Positions 31,221 to 40,214 of a stretch of DNA of 64,000 nucleotides are shown piece after piece. Source of the DNA: Salinispora mooreana. GTDB lineage: Bacteria > Actinomycetota > Actinomycetes > Mycobacteriales > Micromonosporaceae. A program made the translations under genes and the position numbers. The stretch is from positions 1,138,107 to 1,202,106 of the forward strand of contig NZ_KB900614.1 in the NCBI RefSeq assembly GCF_000379065.1, read 5' to 3'. How positions within the stretch are numbered: the first letter of the stretch is position 1; every line of letters starts with the position of its first letter. The notes under the pieces are model-generated. The model made no database searches, had not been told where the DNA came from, and worked only from the letters and a program-made list of their open reading frames with translations.

Positions 31221-31843
31221 CACGTCAGTGCCTCCATCAGGGCGGCGGTGGCCTGGGCGGGGTCGGCGGCGCGCGAGAGCGCGCCGATCACCGCCACTCC
31301 GTATGCGCCCGCTGCCCGCAGGGCAGGCACGTCCGCCGCGGTCACCGCCCCGATGGCGATCACCGGCACGCTGACCGCGGCGGCGACCGCTCCTACCCCG
31401 GCCACACCGATGGCGGGCGGCAGACCCTCCTTTGAGGTGGTGGAGTGGACCGGGCCGACCCCGAGGTAACTGGCCCCGGCGGCGACCGCCTCGACAGCGG
31501 TGTCCGCGTCGCGAGCGGTCGCGCCGAGGACGGCAGCGGAGCCGAGCACCGCGCGGGCCGCGCCGAGCGGCAGGTCGTCCGCGCCCACGTGTCCACCGGC
31601 AGCACCCACCGCCAGGGCCACGTGCAGCCGATCGTTCACCAGGCAGGTCGCGTCGTGCCGGGCGCAGAGCGCGATCACCCGGCGGGCCAGGTCGTACGCC
31701 TGCCGGTCGGTCGCATCGTCGGGCACCCGGACCTGGACGACCAGTTCGGTACGGGCCACCGACAGGGCCGCCTGCACCACGGTGAGCGGGCTTTGCCCAG
31801 GGCGGGCATCGGTAATCAGATGTAAGCGTCCAAGGGACGACAC
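31217..31843 (-). CDS. thiE: Thiamine-phosphate synthase
   Basis: A 208-residue TIM barrel joining HMP-PP and thiazole phosphate. LHLITDARPGQSPL, CLVNDRLHVALAVGAAGGHVG, GADDLPLGAARAVLG, YLGVGPVHSTTSKEGLPPAIG and VIAIGAVTA match ThiE. Some positions are unusual: QVRVPDD replaces the common QLREK or QLRDK, and LGATARD replaces IG(R/V)STH. It is first in the thi operon, directly behind the TPP riboswitch. GTG 31843 has GGGAGGAG upstream, part of the aptamer edge. Confidence 0.9.
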
Positions 31844-31850
31844 GGCAACT

Positions 31851-31943
31851 CTCCTCCCTGCGCCGGCACTACCCGGATCAGGTTCAACGGTCGGGGGCTC
31901 CCAGCCCCCCTCTCAGCCCGGTCTACCGGGCTCCCGTGGGTCA
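31851..31943 (-). promoter_or_regulatory. TPP riboswitch (THI element) upstream of thiE
   Basis: On the minus strand the order is GACCCACGGGAGCCCGG, CCGGGCTGAGAGGG (the conserved CUGAGA), a GGGGGCT/AGCCCCC P3 stem, TTGAACCTGATCCGGGTAGT (the conserved ACCUGAUCNGGAUAAU region) and GCGCAGGGA. These are the conserved THI-box elements of the TPP aptamer. The P1 3' strand AGGGA runs into GGAGG, the thiE ribosome-binding site, so ligand binding probably hides the site and blocks translation. No separate terminator is seen between aptamer and thiE. Confidence 0.95.
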
Positions 31944-31979
31944 CTTGCCTGCCACCGTACGGCAGCCGCCATGAGGCTG

Positions 31980-32009
31980 CCAAGACGGCCCCAGACGGGG
32001 CCATCTTGG
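31980..32009. terminator. Hairpin between the aldo/keto reductase gene and the TPP riboswitch
   Basis: CCAAGACGGCCCC (31980-31992) pairs with GGGGCCATCTTGG (31997-32009) with one mismatch or wobble. It lies 37 bases upstream of the riboswitch on the minus strand. It is probably the second of two tandem terminators insulating the thi operon. Confidence 0.5.
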
Positions 32010-32055
32010 CCAGGATGTACACCGGCCGCTGCCGGAGGTGCCCCGGACGCGACTC

Positions 32056-32085
32056 GGCGTCCCACCGTCGAGACGGTGGGACGCC
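32056..32085. terminator. Terminator hairpin of the aldo/keto reductase operon
   Basis: A 13-bp perfect stem (32056-32068 with 32073-32085) around a CGAG loop begins 15 bases after the reductase stop in the minus-strand direction. No U-tract follows. Confidence 0.65.
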
Positions 32086-32099
32086 GGCTTCTTCACCTT

Positions 32100-33059
32100 C
32101 TAGCTGTCGAGCACCGCCCGCAGGGCCGCCAGATCGCCGGCATCGGGTGACCAGGATCCCGCCGCCGCGTTGGCCCGAACCTGGTCGGGTGTGGTGGCAC
32201 CGGCGATCACCGAGGTCACCGCGGGCTGGGCGGCGAGCCCGCCAATGGCGACCTGAAGCAGGCTGAGCCCGCGCTCGGCCGCGTAGGCCTCGAGCGCCTC
32301 GATGGTGTCCCACTCGGCGGCGGCCAGCCGGGCGGCATACCGGGCGCCACCAGCGAGGCGACTGCCCGACGGAGCTGACTCGCCCCGCTTGTACTTGCCG
32401 GTGAGCAGGCCGTTGGCGAGGGGGAAGAAGGGCAGCAGGCCCAGCCCGAACCGCTCACACGCCGGGATGATCTCGGCCTCGACGCCCCGTTCGATGAGGG
32501 AGTAGTGATTCTGCGCGGAGATGAACCGGGTCCGCCCCCGCGACCTGGCGGTCCAGTCCGCATCGGCGATCTGCCAGCCGCCGAAGTTGGAGTTGCCCAG
32601 GTAACGCACCTTGCCGGCGGTGACCAGATCGTCCAGTGCGGCGAGCGTCTCGTCAATCGGGGTGCCCGGGTCCGGCTCGTGCATCTGATACAGGTCGATG
32701 TGGTCGGTGTTGAGCCGACGCAGCGAAGCCTCCACCGCTCGCATGACGTAGCGCCGGGCACCGCGGGCGCCGTGGTCCGGTCCGTTCCGGCCGTCCATGT
32801 CCATGCCGAACTTGGTGGCGATCACGACATTGTCCCGGCGCCCCTTGAGCACCTGGCCAAGGAATTCCTCGGAGCTACCCGGCGAAGCACCGTAGATGTC
32901 GGCGGTGTCGAAGAAGTTGATCCCAGAGTCGAGGGCGGCCTCCACCACCGCCCGGGTCCCGTCGAGGTCAATTCTGCTACCAAAATTGTTGCAGCCGATG
33001 CCGACTGCGGACACCACGAGCCCGGAGTCACCCAATCGGCGATAGGTCATCTCAGTCAC
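32100..33059 (-). CDS. Aldo/keto reductase
   Basis: A 319-residue (beta/alpha)8 NADPH-type reductase. The catalytic tetrad is visible: Asp and Tyr in FFDTADIYG, Lys in NVVIATKFGMD and His in DLYQMHEPDPG. The coenzyme-binding end has VIAGATTPDQVRANAAAG. It resembles the YajO/Gcy-like AKR11-13 groups; the substrate cannot be named. It is last in an operon after the ABC-F gene (25-base gap). GTG 33059 is chosen; ATG 33050 is also possible. Confidence 0.88.
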   Translation of the reverse strand: MTEMTYRRLGDSGLVVSAVGIGCNNFGSRIDLDGTRAVVEAALDSGINFFDTADIYGASPGSSEEFLGQVLKGRRDNVVIATKFGMDMDGRNGPDHGARGARRYVMRAVEASLRRLNTDHIDLYQMHEPDPGTPIDETLAALDDLVTAGKVRYLGNSNFGGWQIADADWTARSRGRTRFISAQNHYSLIERGVEAEIIPACERFGLGLLPFFPLANGLLTGKYKRGESAPSGSRLAGGARYAARLAAAEWDTIEALEAYAAERGLSLLQVAIGGLAAQPAVTSVIAGATTPDQVRANAAAGSWSPDAGDLAALRAVLDS

Positions 33060-33084
33060 GAGATCCACCCTATGCCCAGCGTAC

Positions 33085-34764
33085 TCAGGCCATCTCCCAG
33101 ATCGGCTCGGCGGCCTCCACCACCTCGCCGTCTCCCTGGAACAGCAGGAACCGACCAAACGAACGGGTGAACCATCGGTCGTGGGTCACCGCCACCACCG
33201 TCCCCTCGAACGCGGCCAGCCCCGATTCGAGCGCCTCCGCGGAGGCCAGGTCCAGGTTGTCCGTCGGCTCGTCGAGCAGCAACAGGGTCGCCCCGGACAA
33301 CTCCAGCAACAGCACCAGGAAGCGAGCCTGCTGGCCACCGGAGAGGGTGCCGAACCGCTGGTCCCCCTGCCCGGCCAGCTCGTACCGGGACAACGCCGCC
33401 ATCGCCGCGTGCCGGTCCATGCCGGTGCGGTGCTCGTCGCCCCGCCAGAGAATGTCGACCAGCACCCGCTCCATCAGCTCCGGCCGGTCGTGGGTCTGGG
33501 AGAAGTGGCCGGGTCGGACCCGGGCACCGAGGCGAGCCACCCCGTCATGCCCGACGGGTGCAAGACCCGCACCGCCGTCAACCGGCTGATTCATCGGATC
33601 GGGGTCTGTTCCGCCCCGGGCGATCAGGCGGAGGAAGTGCGACTTTCCGGTCCCGTTGGCACCGAGCACGGCGACCCGGTCGCCGTACCAGAGCTCCAGG
33701 TCAAAGGGGTAGGTCAGACCGTCGAGCTCCAGTTGCTCGCAGATCAGGGCGCGCTTGCCGGTCCGGCCGCCGGCCAGCCGCATCCGGATGTCCTGTTCCT
33801 TCGGGGGTACGGGTGGTGGCCCGGCCTCCTCGAACTTACGCAACCGGGTCTGGGCGGCCTGGTAACGGGAGGCCATACCGGAGTTGTACGCGGCCTTCTG
33901 CTTGTACATCAGCATCAGCTCACGCAGCTTCTGGTGCTCCTCGTCCCACCGCCGACGCTGCTCGTCGAGGCGGTCATGCCGGGCAACCCGGGCCTCATGC
34001 CAGCTGGCGAAACCACCCGGGTGCACCCACGCGCCACCGCCCTCGACGGCTACCACCCGGTCCGCGGTGCGGGCCAGCAGCTCCCGGTCGTGCGAGACGT
34101 ACAGCGCCGACTTGCCGGACTCCCGCAGCCGCGCCTCCAACCAGCGCTTCCCGGGCACGTCGAGGAAGTTGTCCGGCTCGTCGAGCAGGAGCACCTCTTC
34201 GGGACCACGCAGAAGCAGCTCCAGGGCGAAACGCTTCTGCTGCCCACCGGAGAGCGTCCGGACCGGACGGTGCCGCGCCGTGTCCCACGGCAGGTCGAGC
34301 ACGATCGTGGTGACGGTGTCGAAGAGCACCTCGGCGTCGTACCCGCCGGCCTCCCCCCAGGCGGCGAGCGCCTCCGCGTACGCGAGCTGGGCCTTGCCGG
34401 CAGCGGTGCTGTACTTGCCGCGTACCTCGGCCGCCCGCATCGCTGCCTCGGTCCCGGCGACTCGCTGACCAGCCTCGCGCAGCCGGGGCGGGGCGAGGGA
34501 GAGAGCCAGGTCGGCGAGGGTTGACTCGTCGCCGATCATCCCGATGAACTGACGCATTACTCCCAGCCCGCCGGCCCGGGAGATCGCGCCGCGCGGCACC
34601 GGCAGGTCGCCGGCGACCATCCTCAGCAGCGTCGTCTTTCCCGCGCCGTTCGGCCCGACCAGGGCGACCTTCGCGCCATCGGCGACGCGGAACGACACAT
34701 CAGCGAATAGTTGTCGCCCGTCGGGCAGCCAGTGCCCAACGGCCGCCACGTCTACGTAACCCAC
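33085..34764 (-). CDS. ABC-F family ATPase (ribosome-associated type)
   Basis: 559 residues, two ATPase cassettes and no membrane segment. Cassette 1: Walker A GPNGAGKTT, signature LSGGQQKRF, Walker B LLLDEPDNFLD. Cassette 2: GANGTGKSH, LSGGQQARF, LLLDEPTDNLD. The linker between them (around residues 235-310) is charged and helical (RRRWDEEHQKLRELMLMYKQKA). Such proteins act in the ribosomal E site, as translation factors or drug-protection factors; no feature decides which. GTG 34764 has AGGA upstream. Confidence 0.88.
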   Translation of the reverse strand: MGYVDVAAVGHWLPDGRQLFADVSFRVADGAKVALVGPNGAGKTTLLRMVAGDLPVPRGAISRAGGLGVMRQFIGMIGDESTLADLALSLAPPRLREAGQRVAGTEAAMRAAEVRGKYSTAAGKAQLAYAEALAAWGEAGGYDAEVLFDTVTTIVLDLPWDTARHRPVRTLSGGQQKRFALELLLRGPEEVLLLDEPDNFLDVPGKRWLEARLRESGKSALYVSHDRELLARTADRVVAVEGGGAWVHPGGFASWHEARVARHDRLDEQRRRWDEEHQKLRELMLMYKQKAAYNSGMASRYQAAQTRLRKFEEAGPPPVPPKEQDIRMRLAGGRTGKRALICEQLELDGLTYPFDLELWYGDRVAVLGANGTGKSHFLRLIARGGTDPDPMNQPVDGGAGLAPVGHDGVARLGARVRPGHFSQTHDRPELMERVLVDILWRGDEHRTGMDRHAAMAALSRYELAGQGDQRFGTLSGGQQARFLVLLLELSGATLLLLDEPTDNLDLASAEALESGLAAFEGTVVAVTHDRWFTRSFGRFLLFQGDGEVVEAAEPIWEMA

Positions 34765-34806
34765 GCTGGCATCCTGCCGGGCCGGCCCGATCCGGGCCAA
34801 CCCGTT

Positions 34807-35412
34807 TTACCGGGTCACCCGCAGCACCCGGTAGCCCTTCTGGCTCGCCGGCCGCGCCACCTGCCAGCCCCGCTCGGAGAGCCAGCGATGTAGCGAGTCA
34901 CCACCGAGGTGCCGGGCGACAACCAGCCAGGCCACCCCGTCCGGTGCCAGCCGGGGCAGCCAGCACAGCAGAAGCTGGTGCAGCTCGGTCTTGCCGACCC
35001 GGATCGGCGGATTCGACCAGATCTGATCGAATGTCACCGCTGCGGGAACCGCATCCGGCGGAGCGACCCGGACCCGGCCCGCCGCCCCGACCCGCGCGGC
35101 GTTGGCCGCGGTCAGCTCCCGAGCCCGCTCGTTGACGTCGACGGCCCAGACGGTGGCCGACGGCACCGAGGTGGCGAGCACACAGGTGATCGGTCCGAAA
35201 CCGCAGCCGAGGTCGAGCAGGTGACCGGTGCTCTCCGGCGCCGGTAGCTCCGCCTTGCGCAGCAGCACCGCCGTCCCCGGGTCGAGCCGCCCGGCAGAGA
35301 AGACACCACCGGCGGAGGCCAGGGTGTAGTCGCGTCCCGCCGCGGAGAACACCACCTCCCGGGGTTGGACGGCAGTCGCCGGTTCAGCGGTGAAGTAGTG
35401 GTCGCCGGTCAC
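34807..35412 (-). CDS. Class I SAM-dependent methyltransferase, RsmC-like
   Basis: 201 residues. SAM motif I is DLGCGFGPITCVLA, acidic loop VWAVDVNERA, and the amino-methyltransferase motif IV is SNPPIRVGK. The N-terminal GVFSAGRLDPGTAVLL matches the 16S rRNA guanine-N2 methyltransferase RsmC group, in the single-domain form. It likely methylates rRNA in the cytoplasm. It lies between truA and the ABC-F gene, all on the same strand. Confidence 0.82.
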   Translation of the reverse strand: MTGDHYFTAEPATAVQPREVVFSAAGRDYTLASAGGVFSAGRLDPGTAVLLRKAELPAPESTGHLLDLGCGFGPITCVLATSVPSATVWAVDVNERARELTAANAARVGAAGRVRVAPPDAVPAAVTFDQIWSNPPIRVGKTELHQLLLCWLPRLAPDGVAWLVVARHLGGDSLHRWLSERGWQVARPASQKGYRVLRVTR

Positions 35413-35450
35413 ACCGCCGATTCTCGCATCGGCTCCGCCAGCGCCCCGCC

Positions 35451-36281
35451 TCAGGCCGGGGGCGGCACCCGCAACCGGCGGGTCAGGGTAGCCCGGCGGG
35501 CATACTCGGTCGGGTCATCCGGGTAGCCCACCGCGACCAGGGTCAAGCCGTGCGCCGGAGCGACGTTCACCTCGCTGGCGCGTTCCCGACGGACGAGCAG
35601 ACCGGCCGGCCAGTCGGCGGGGCGGCGGCCGTCCCCGACGGCCAGCATCGCACCGACCAGACTGCGTACCATCGCCTGGCAGAAGGCGTCGGCCTGCACG
35701 GTCGCCACGAGAGTCCCGTCCGGGGCACGCCCCCAGTCCAGCCGGTTCACCTCCCGCAACGTCGTCGCGTTCTCCTTACGCCGGCAGTACGCGGCGAAGT
35801 CGTGCTCCCCCACCAGCCCGTCGGCGGCCGCGTTCAGGGCGGCCAGATCGAGCCGGCTCGGCCAGGCCAGGGTGTCGTGGCGCCGCAACGGCTCGGCACC
35901 CCAGGGCGCGTCGGTGACCCGGTACTCGTACCGCCGGAAGGTCGCCGAGAAGCGGGCGTCGAAGTCGTCGGGCGCTCCCGTCATCGCCCGTATCCGCACG
36001 TCGGCGGGGAGCAGCCGGGCCAGCCGCCGCAGCAGGGTGTTCTCATGCTGGTGCCACAGATCGGTCCGCAGGTCAACGTGGCAGACCTGCCCGGTGGCGT
36101 GCACGCCGGCGTCGGTCCGGCCGGCGACGGTCAGCCCGGTCGCCGCACCGGCACCAAGCACCAGGTCAAGCGCGGCCACCAGGGCACCAGCGACCGTGCG
36201 CCGCTGCGGCTGGATCGCCCAGCCGGAGAAGTCGGTGCCGTCGTACGAGACATCCAGTCGTATCCGGGTGCGCTCCTGCAC
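35451..36281 (-). CDS. truA: tRNA pseudouridine(38-40) synthase
   Basis: A 276-residue TruA that modifies uridines 38-40 of the tRNA anticodon stem. It begins RIRLDVSYDGTDFSGWAIQP, and the catalytic Asp lies in VAGRTDAGVHATGQV. KENATTLREVNRLDW and FCQAMVRSLVGAMLAVG are also conserved. GTG 36281 has GGACAGGA just upstream. It follows rplQ, as in most actinobacteria, but a strong hairpin lies between them. Confidence 0.95.
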   Translation of the reverse strand: MQERTRIRLDVSYDGTDFSGWAIQPQRRTVAGALVAALDLVLGAGAATGLTVAGRTDAGVHATGQVCHVDLRTDLWHQHENTLLRRLARLLPADVRIRAMTGAPDDFDARFSATFRRYEYRVTDAPWGAEPLRRHDTLAWPSRLDLAALNAAADGLVGEHDFAAYCRRKENATTLREVNRLDWGRAPDGTLVATVQADAFCQAMVRSLVGAMLAVGDGRRPADWPAGLLVRRERASEVNVAPAHGLTLVAVGYPDDPTEYARRATLTRRLRVPPPA

Positions 36282-36298
36282 TCCTGTCCCCTTCCACG

Positions 36299-36336
36299 CG
36301 TCGGGCCCGACACCCGGGTGGGTGTCGGGCCCGACG
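36299..36336. terminator. Terminator or attenuator hairpin after rplQ
   Basis: A 17-bp perfect stem (36299-36315 with 36320-36336) with a 4-base loop lies 13 bases after the rplQ stop and 17 bases before truA. Each arm contains the palindrome GTCGGGCCCGAC. No U-tract. It would end the alpha operon or reduce read-through into truA. Confidence 0.7.
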
Positions 36337-36349
36337 GGAGCCTGGCCGA

Positions 36350-36922
36350 TCAGGCCTTGTTCTGCTCGTTGTTCTCCTCGACAGCGAGGTCGCTGTCCGC
36401 GCGGGCCGCAGCGGTGTCACCCGAGGCCGAGACGGGCGCCTCGGCGTCCTGGTCGCCGCTGGTCGGCGCCGAGGTCTCCGCGGCCGGGGCGAGCGCCTCG
36501 ACCTTCTCCTGCTGCGCGGCCTTGCGGCCGGCGGTCTTCTTGTTCGCCTTCGGCTCCGCGACCGCCAGCTCCTCGACCAGCTCGATGATCGCCATCGGAG
36601 CGGCGTCACCCTTACGCGGACCGGTCTTCACGATCCGGGTGTAGCCACCGTTACGGTTGGCGTACCGGGGCGCGATCTGGTCGAACAGGGTGTAGACCAC
36701 GTCCTTGTCCTTGACGACCGTGAGCACCCGACGCCGGGCGGCCAGGTCACCGCGCTTCGCCTTGGTGATCATCTGCTCCGCGAGCGGCCGCAGCCGCCGG
36801 GCCTTGGTCTCGGTGGTCTGAATCTTGCCGTGCTGGAACAGCGACGTGGCCAGGTTGGCCAGCATCAACCGCTCGTGCGCCGGGCTGCCGCCGAGGCGGG
36901 CACCCTTAGTGGGCGTGGGCAT
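36350..36922 (-). CDS. rplQ: 50S ribosomal protein L17
   Basis: 190 residues. The canonical L17 core (1 to about 118) starts [20 protein letters not shown] and includes [40 protein letters not shown] and [22 protein letters not shown]-terminal tail of about 70 residues rich in Ala, Glu and Asp follows, absent from E. coli L17 but frequent in actinobacteria. It ends the alpha operon, 32 bases after rpoA. Confidence 0.96.
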   Translation of the reverse strand: MPTPTKGARLGGSPAHERLMLANLATSLFQHGKIQTTETKARRLRPLAEQMITKAKRGDLAARRRVLTVVKDKDVVYTLFDQIAPRYANRNGGYTRIVKTGPRKGDAAPMAIIELVEELAVAEPKANKKTAGRKAAQQEKVEALAPAAETSAPTSGDQDAEAPVSASGDTAAARADSDLAVEENNEQNKA

Positions 36923-36954
36923 TCTCGGTGCTCCTCGTCAATCCTCAGCCGCGC

Positions 36955-37977
36955 TTACAGCTGCTCAGTCTCGCGGTAGTCCTCGGTGTCGTAGTCGGCC
37001 TCACCGAAGGCGTCCACGACGTTCGCCGGGTCGAAGTTCGGAGCCGAGTCCTTCAGCCCCAAGCCCATCCCAGCGAGCTTCATCTTGACCTCGTCGATCG
37101 ACTTCTGGCCGAAGTTACGGATGTCGAGGAGGTCAGCCTCGGTACGCCCAATGAGCTCACCAACGGTGTTGATGCCCTCGCGCTTGAGGCAGTTGTAGGA
37201 GCGGACGGTGAGGTCCAGCTCCTCGATCGGCAACGCCAGATCCGCTGCCAGCTGGGCGTCCTGCGGGGACGGCCCGATGTCGATGCCCTCCGCGGTCTCG
37301 TCCAGCTCCCGGGCCAGGCCAAAGAGCTCGACCAGGGTGGAACCGGCCGACGCCAGGGCCGTGCGGGGCCCCATCGACGGCTTGGACTCGACGTCGATGA
37401 TCAGCCGATCGAAGTCGGTCCGCTGCTCGACCCGGGTCGCCTCGACCCGGTAGGTGACCCGGAGCACCGGCGAGTAGATCGAGTCGACCGGAATCCGACC
37501 GATCTCGGCACCCGCCTGCTTGTTCTGCGCCGCCGTGACGTAGCCACGGCCCCGCTCGACGGTCAGCTCCATGTCGAGCCGGCCCTTGCCGTTGAGGGTG
37601 GCGAGCTTCAGGTCCGGGTTGTGCACCGAGACACCAGCCGGGGGCTGGATGTCACCCGCGGTCACGTCACCCGGGCCCTGCTTACGCAGGTACATGCTGA
37701 CCGGCTCGTCATGCTCGGAGCTGACGCAGAGCTCCTTGATGTTCATGACGAGCTCGACCACATCCTCCTTGACCCCGGGGATCGTGGTGAACTCGTGCAG
37801 CACACCGTCGATCTTGATCGAGGTCACCGCCGCGCCGGGGATGGACGACAGCAGCGTCCGACGCAGCGAGTTACCCAGGGTGTAGCCGAAGCCGGGCTCC
37901 AGCGGCTCAATGGTGAACCGGGACCGGGTCTCGTTGATCGACTCCTCGGAGAGCGAGGGCCGCTGGGAGATGAGCAT
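36955..37977 (-). CDS. rpoA: RNA polymerase subunit alpha
   Basis: A 340-residue alpha subunit. The N-terminal assembly domain has [20 protein letters not shown] and [20 protein letters not shown]. The C-terminal domain has [39 protein letters not shown] and [16 protein letters not shown], which bind UP elements and activators. The ATG at 37977 has AAGAGAAGAG upstream; an extension to 38019 is not supported. It follows rpsD after a hairpin-bearing 97-base gap. Confidence 0.98.
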   Translation of the reverse strand: MLISQRPSLSEESINETRSRFTIEPLEPGFGYTLGNSLRRTLLSSIPGAAVTSIKIDGVLHEFTTIPGVKEDVVELVMNIKELCVSSEHDEPVSMYLRKQGPGDVTAGDIQPPAGVSVHNPDLKLATLNGKGRLDMELTVERGRGYVTAAQNKQAGAEIGRIPVDSIYSPVLRVTYRVEATRVEQRTDFDRLIIDVESKPSMGPRTALASAGSTLVELFGLARELDETAEGIDIGPSPQDAQLAADLALPIEELDLTVRSYNCLKREGINTVGELIGRTEADLLDIRNFGQKSIDEVKMKLAGMGLGLKDSAPNFDPANVVDAFGEADYDTEDYRETEQL

Positions 37978-38034
37978 CTCTTCTCTTTTCTTCCGGGGCG
38001 CCCGCCATATGACGCCCACGACACACCGTTGTGG

Positions 38035-38062
38035 TGGTCCGCCCCGGCAAGGGGGCGGACCA
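38035..38062. terminator. Intercistronic stem-loop between rpsD and rpoA
   Basis: TGGTCCGCCCC (38035-38045) pairs perfectly with GGGGCGGACCA (38052-38062). It lies 12 bases past the rpsD stop and about 57 bases before rpoA. It probably adjusts rpoA output or message decay rather than ending transcription. Confidence 0.5.
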
Positions 38063-38074
38063 TCACTCGAGCGC

Positions 38075-38701
38075 CTACTTGGAGTAGAGCTCGACGATCA
38101 GCTGCTCCTGAACCTGGGTGTCGATCACCTGGCGGCTCGGGAGCGAGTGCACGAGCACCTTCATCTGGCTCGGAATGGCCTCCAGCCACGCCGGCACGCT
38201 CTTGGAGCCGGCCTCGGCCTGCGCCACCAGGAACGGGGTGAGCTCCTTGCTCTTGCCCCGGACCTCGATGATGTCGTGCTCCTTGACGCGGTACGACGGG
38301 ATGTCGACCTTCTTGCCGTTCACCGTGAAGTGACCGTGCTTGACCAGCTGCCGGGCCATGTCCCGGGACTTGGCGTAGCCGGCCCGGTAGACCACGTTGT
38401 CCAGCCGCGACTCGAGGATCTGCAGGAGGACCTCACCGGTCTTGGCCTGCTTCGAGACGGCCTCATCGTAGTAGCCGCGGAACTGCTTCTCCAGCACGCC
38501 GTAGACCCGGCGGGCCTTCTGCTTCTCGCGGTGCTGGAGCAGGTACTCCGTCTCCTTCGTGCGGCCACGGCCGTGCTGTCCGGGCGGGAACGGCCGGGAC
38601 TCGAACGGGCACTTCGGGCCATCGCACTTGCTGCCCTTGAGGAACAGCTTCATCTTCTCCCGCCGGCAACGGCGGCAGTCAGCACCGGTGTAACGAGCCA
38701 T
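38075..38701 (-). CDS. rpsD: 30S ribosomal protein S4 (zinc-binding form)
   Basis: A 208-residue S4. The N-terminal Cys cluster ([21 protein letters not shown] followed by DGPKC) marks the zinc form. The S4 RNA-binding domain is [20 protein letters not shown] and [21 protein letters not shown]4 is a primary 16S binder and in many bacteria represses its own operon. ATG 38701 has AGGAAG upstream. No second rpsD copy occurs in the window. Confidence 0.97.
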   Translation of the reverse strand: MARYTGADCRRCRREKMKLFLKGSKCDGPKCPFESRPFPPGQHGRGRTKETEYLLQHREKQKARRVYGVLEKQFRGYYDEAVSKQAKTGEVLLQILESRLDNVVYRAGYAKSRDMARQLVKHGHFTVNGKKVDIPSYRVKEHDIIEVRGKSKELTPFLVAQAEAGSKSVPAWLEAIPSQMKVLVHSLPSRQVIDTQVQEQLIVELYSK

Positions 38702-38714
38702 CTCTTCCTACCTC

Positions 38715-39122
38715 TCAGACCCGGCGACGCTTCGGCGGACGGCACCCGTTGTGCGGCTGCGGGGTCACGTCGGAGATCTGACCGACCTCCAGGCCGACGG
38801 CCTGCAGCGAACGGATGGCGGTCTCCCGGCCGGAGCCGGGGCCCTTGACAAACACGTCGACCTTGCGCATGCCGTGCTCCATCGCGCGACGCGCGGCGGC
38901 CTCGGCGGCCAGCTGCGCGGCGAACGGAGTCGACTTGCGGGAGCCCTTGAAGCCAACCTGGCCGGCGGAGGCCCAGGAGATGACCGCACCGGTCGGGTCC
39001 GTGATGGACACGATGGTGTTGTTGAAGGTGCTCTTAATGTGCGCCTGGCCGTGGGCGACATTCTTGCGTTCCTTGCGCCGGACCTTCTTGACAGCGGCTC
39101 CGGCACGAGCCTTCGGTGGCAT
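38715..39122 (-). CDS. rpsK: 30S ribosomal protein S11
   Basis: A 135-residue S11: [60 protein letters not shown] and C-terminal [18 protein letters not shown]. It binds the 16S platform near the E site. It sits between rpsM and rpsD with short gaps. Confidence 0.98.
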
Positions 39123-39140
39123 AAGTCTTCTGCGCTCCTA

Positions 39141-39521
39141 TTACTTCCTGCCGGGCTTCTTCTTGCCGGCGACGGTCCGCTTCGGGCCCTTGCGGCTGCG
39201 GGCGTTGGTCCGCGTCCGCTGACCACGAACCGGTAGGCCCCGGCGGTGCCGGATACCGGCGTAGCAGCCGATCTCGACCTTGCGACGGATGTCCGCGGCG
39301 ACCTCGCGGCGCAGGTCACCCTCGACCTTGTAGTTGGCCTCAATGTGGTCGCGGAGCTGCACGAGCTCCTCGTCCGTGAGGTCCCGGGCGCGCTTGTCCG
39401 GCGAGATGCCGGTGGCGGCGAGCGTCTCCAGGGCGCGGGTGCGACCCACGCCGAAGATGTAGGTGAGCGCAATCTCCAACCGCTTCTCGCGGGGGAGATC
39501 AACGCCGACTAGCCGTGCCAT
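39141..39521 (-). CDS. rpsM: 30S ribosomal protein S13
   Basis: A 126-residue S13: [60 protein letters not shown], and the basic tail [16 protein letters not shown] that contacts P-site tRNA. The start is ATG at 39521 after GAGGAG. A 265-base gap with a hairpin separates it from rpmJ, longer than usual. Confidence 0.98.
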   Translation of the reverse strand: MARLVGVDLPREKRLEIALTYIFGVGRTRALETLAATGISPDKRARDLTDEELVQLRDHIEANYKVEGDLRREVAADIRRKVEIGCYAGIRHRRGLPVRGQRTRTNARSRKGPKRTVAGKKKPGRK

Positions 39522-39786
39522 GTGCGGGCGTACTCCTCGTGGTTTCTGGCGGAGGTGTGGTCCCGTCCCATCCCGCTACCGACCATCCCGTTCTCCGACG
39601 CCAATACCGACGCCGGCGACCGGTTCGGTCGCTGCCCGAGCGGGCCCCGGCCTCCGACCGGGGGTTAACCACGATGAGGTACGCGCTGCGCACTCCTGCG
39701 GCTGGAACGAGCATGTGCTGTGTTGTGACGGAATCTGCGGCCGGGGCCGGTGTCAACCGGTCGCGTGGTCACGACCGGCCGGACAG
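39522..39786. other. 265-base gap between rpmJ and rpsM with a stem-loop
   Basis: The gap holds CCGGTCG (39757-39763) paired with CGACCGG (39772-39778), with an inner CGTG/CACG helix, just past the rpmJ stop. No gene is credible in it. It may carry an attenuator, or a promoter for rpsM-rpsK-rpsD-rpoA-rplQ, though no clear -35/-10 pair was seen. Confidence 0.4.
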
Positions 39787-39900
39787 TCAGCCCTGACGCT
39801 GCTTGTGGCGCGGGTCGGCGCAGATGACCATGACCCGGCCGTGCCGGCGGATCACCCGGCACTTGTTGCAGATCCGCTTGACGCTCGGCTTGACCTTCAC
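39787..39900 (-). CDS. rpmJ: 50S ribosomal protein L36
   Basis: A 37-residue L36 translated directly from the DNA: it begins [20 protein letters not shown] and ends [12 protein letters not shown]. The zinc ligands Cys11, Cys14, Cys27 and His32 are present, so this is the zinc-binding form. GTG start at 39900. It lies between infA and rpsM, as in most bacteria, 92 bases after infA. Confidence 0.95.
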   Translation of the reverse strand: MKVKPSVKRICNKCRVIRRHGRVMVICADPRHKQRQG

Positions 39901-39992
39901 GGTTGCCTTACTTCCGATCTGGCCCGGCGGCGCGACGAGCGCGGCTCCGGGCGGCGAAGACGGACACGGGATTCACCCGGCCGCCGTCAGGC

Positions 39993-40214
39993 TTACTTGT
40001 AGCGGTAGACGATGCGCCCTCGGGTCAGGTCGTACGGCGAAAGTTCGACGACGACCCGGTCCTCCGGCAGGATACGGATGTAGTGCTGCCGCATCTTGCC
40101 GCTGATGTGAGCCAGCACCTTGTGCCCGTTCGCGAGCTCCACCCGGAACATGGCGTTCGGCAGGGGCTCGATGACCCGGCCCTCGATCTCGATGGCTCCG
40201 TCTTTTTTCGGCAT
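39993..40214 (-). CDS. infA: Translation initiation factor IF-1
   Basis: A 73-residue OB-fold protein: [60 protein letters not shown] and [15 protein letters not shown]-1 occupies the ribosomal A site during initiation. ATG 40214 is clear from the conserved N-terminus; a longer frame to 40412 runs through the promoter. It is the first gene of the infA-to-rplQ unit. Confidence 0.98.
   Translation of the reverse strand: MPKKDGAIEIEGRVIEPLPNAMFRVELANGHKVLAHISGKMRQHYIRILPEDRVVVELSPYDLTRGRIVYRYK

Noticed and set aside
31861..31920. Cluster of GC inverted repeats read first as a terminator
   Set aside because: The conserved CUGAGA and ACCUGAUC elements make it a TPP riboswitch.
36928..38241. 437-codon plus-strand frame across rpoA
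   Set aside because: Antisense to rpoA and the start of the rpsD region; no recognisable protein.
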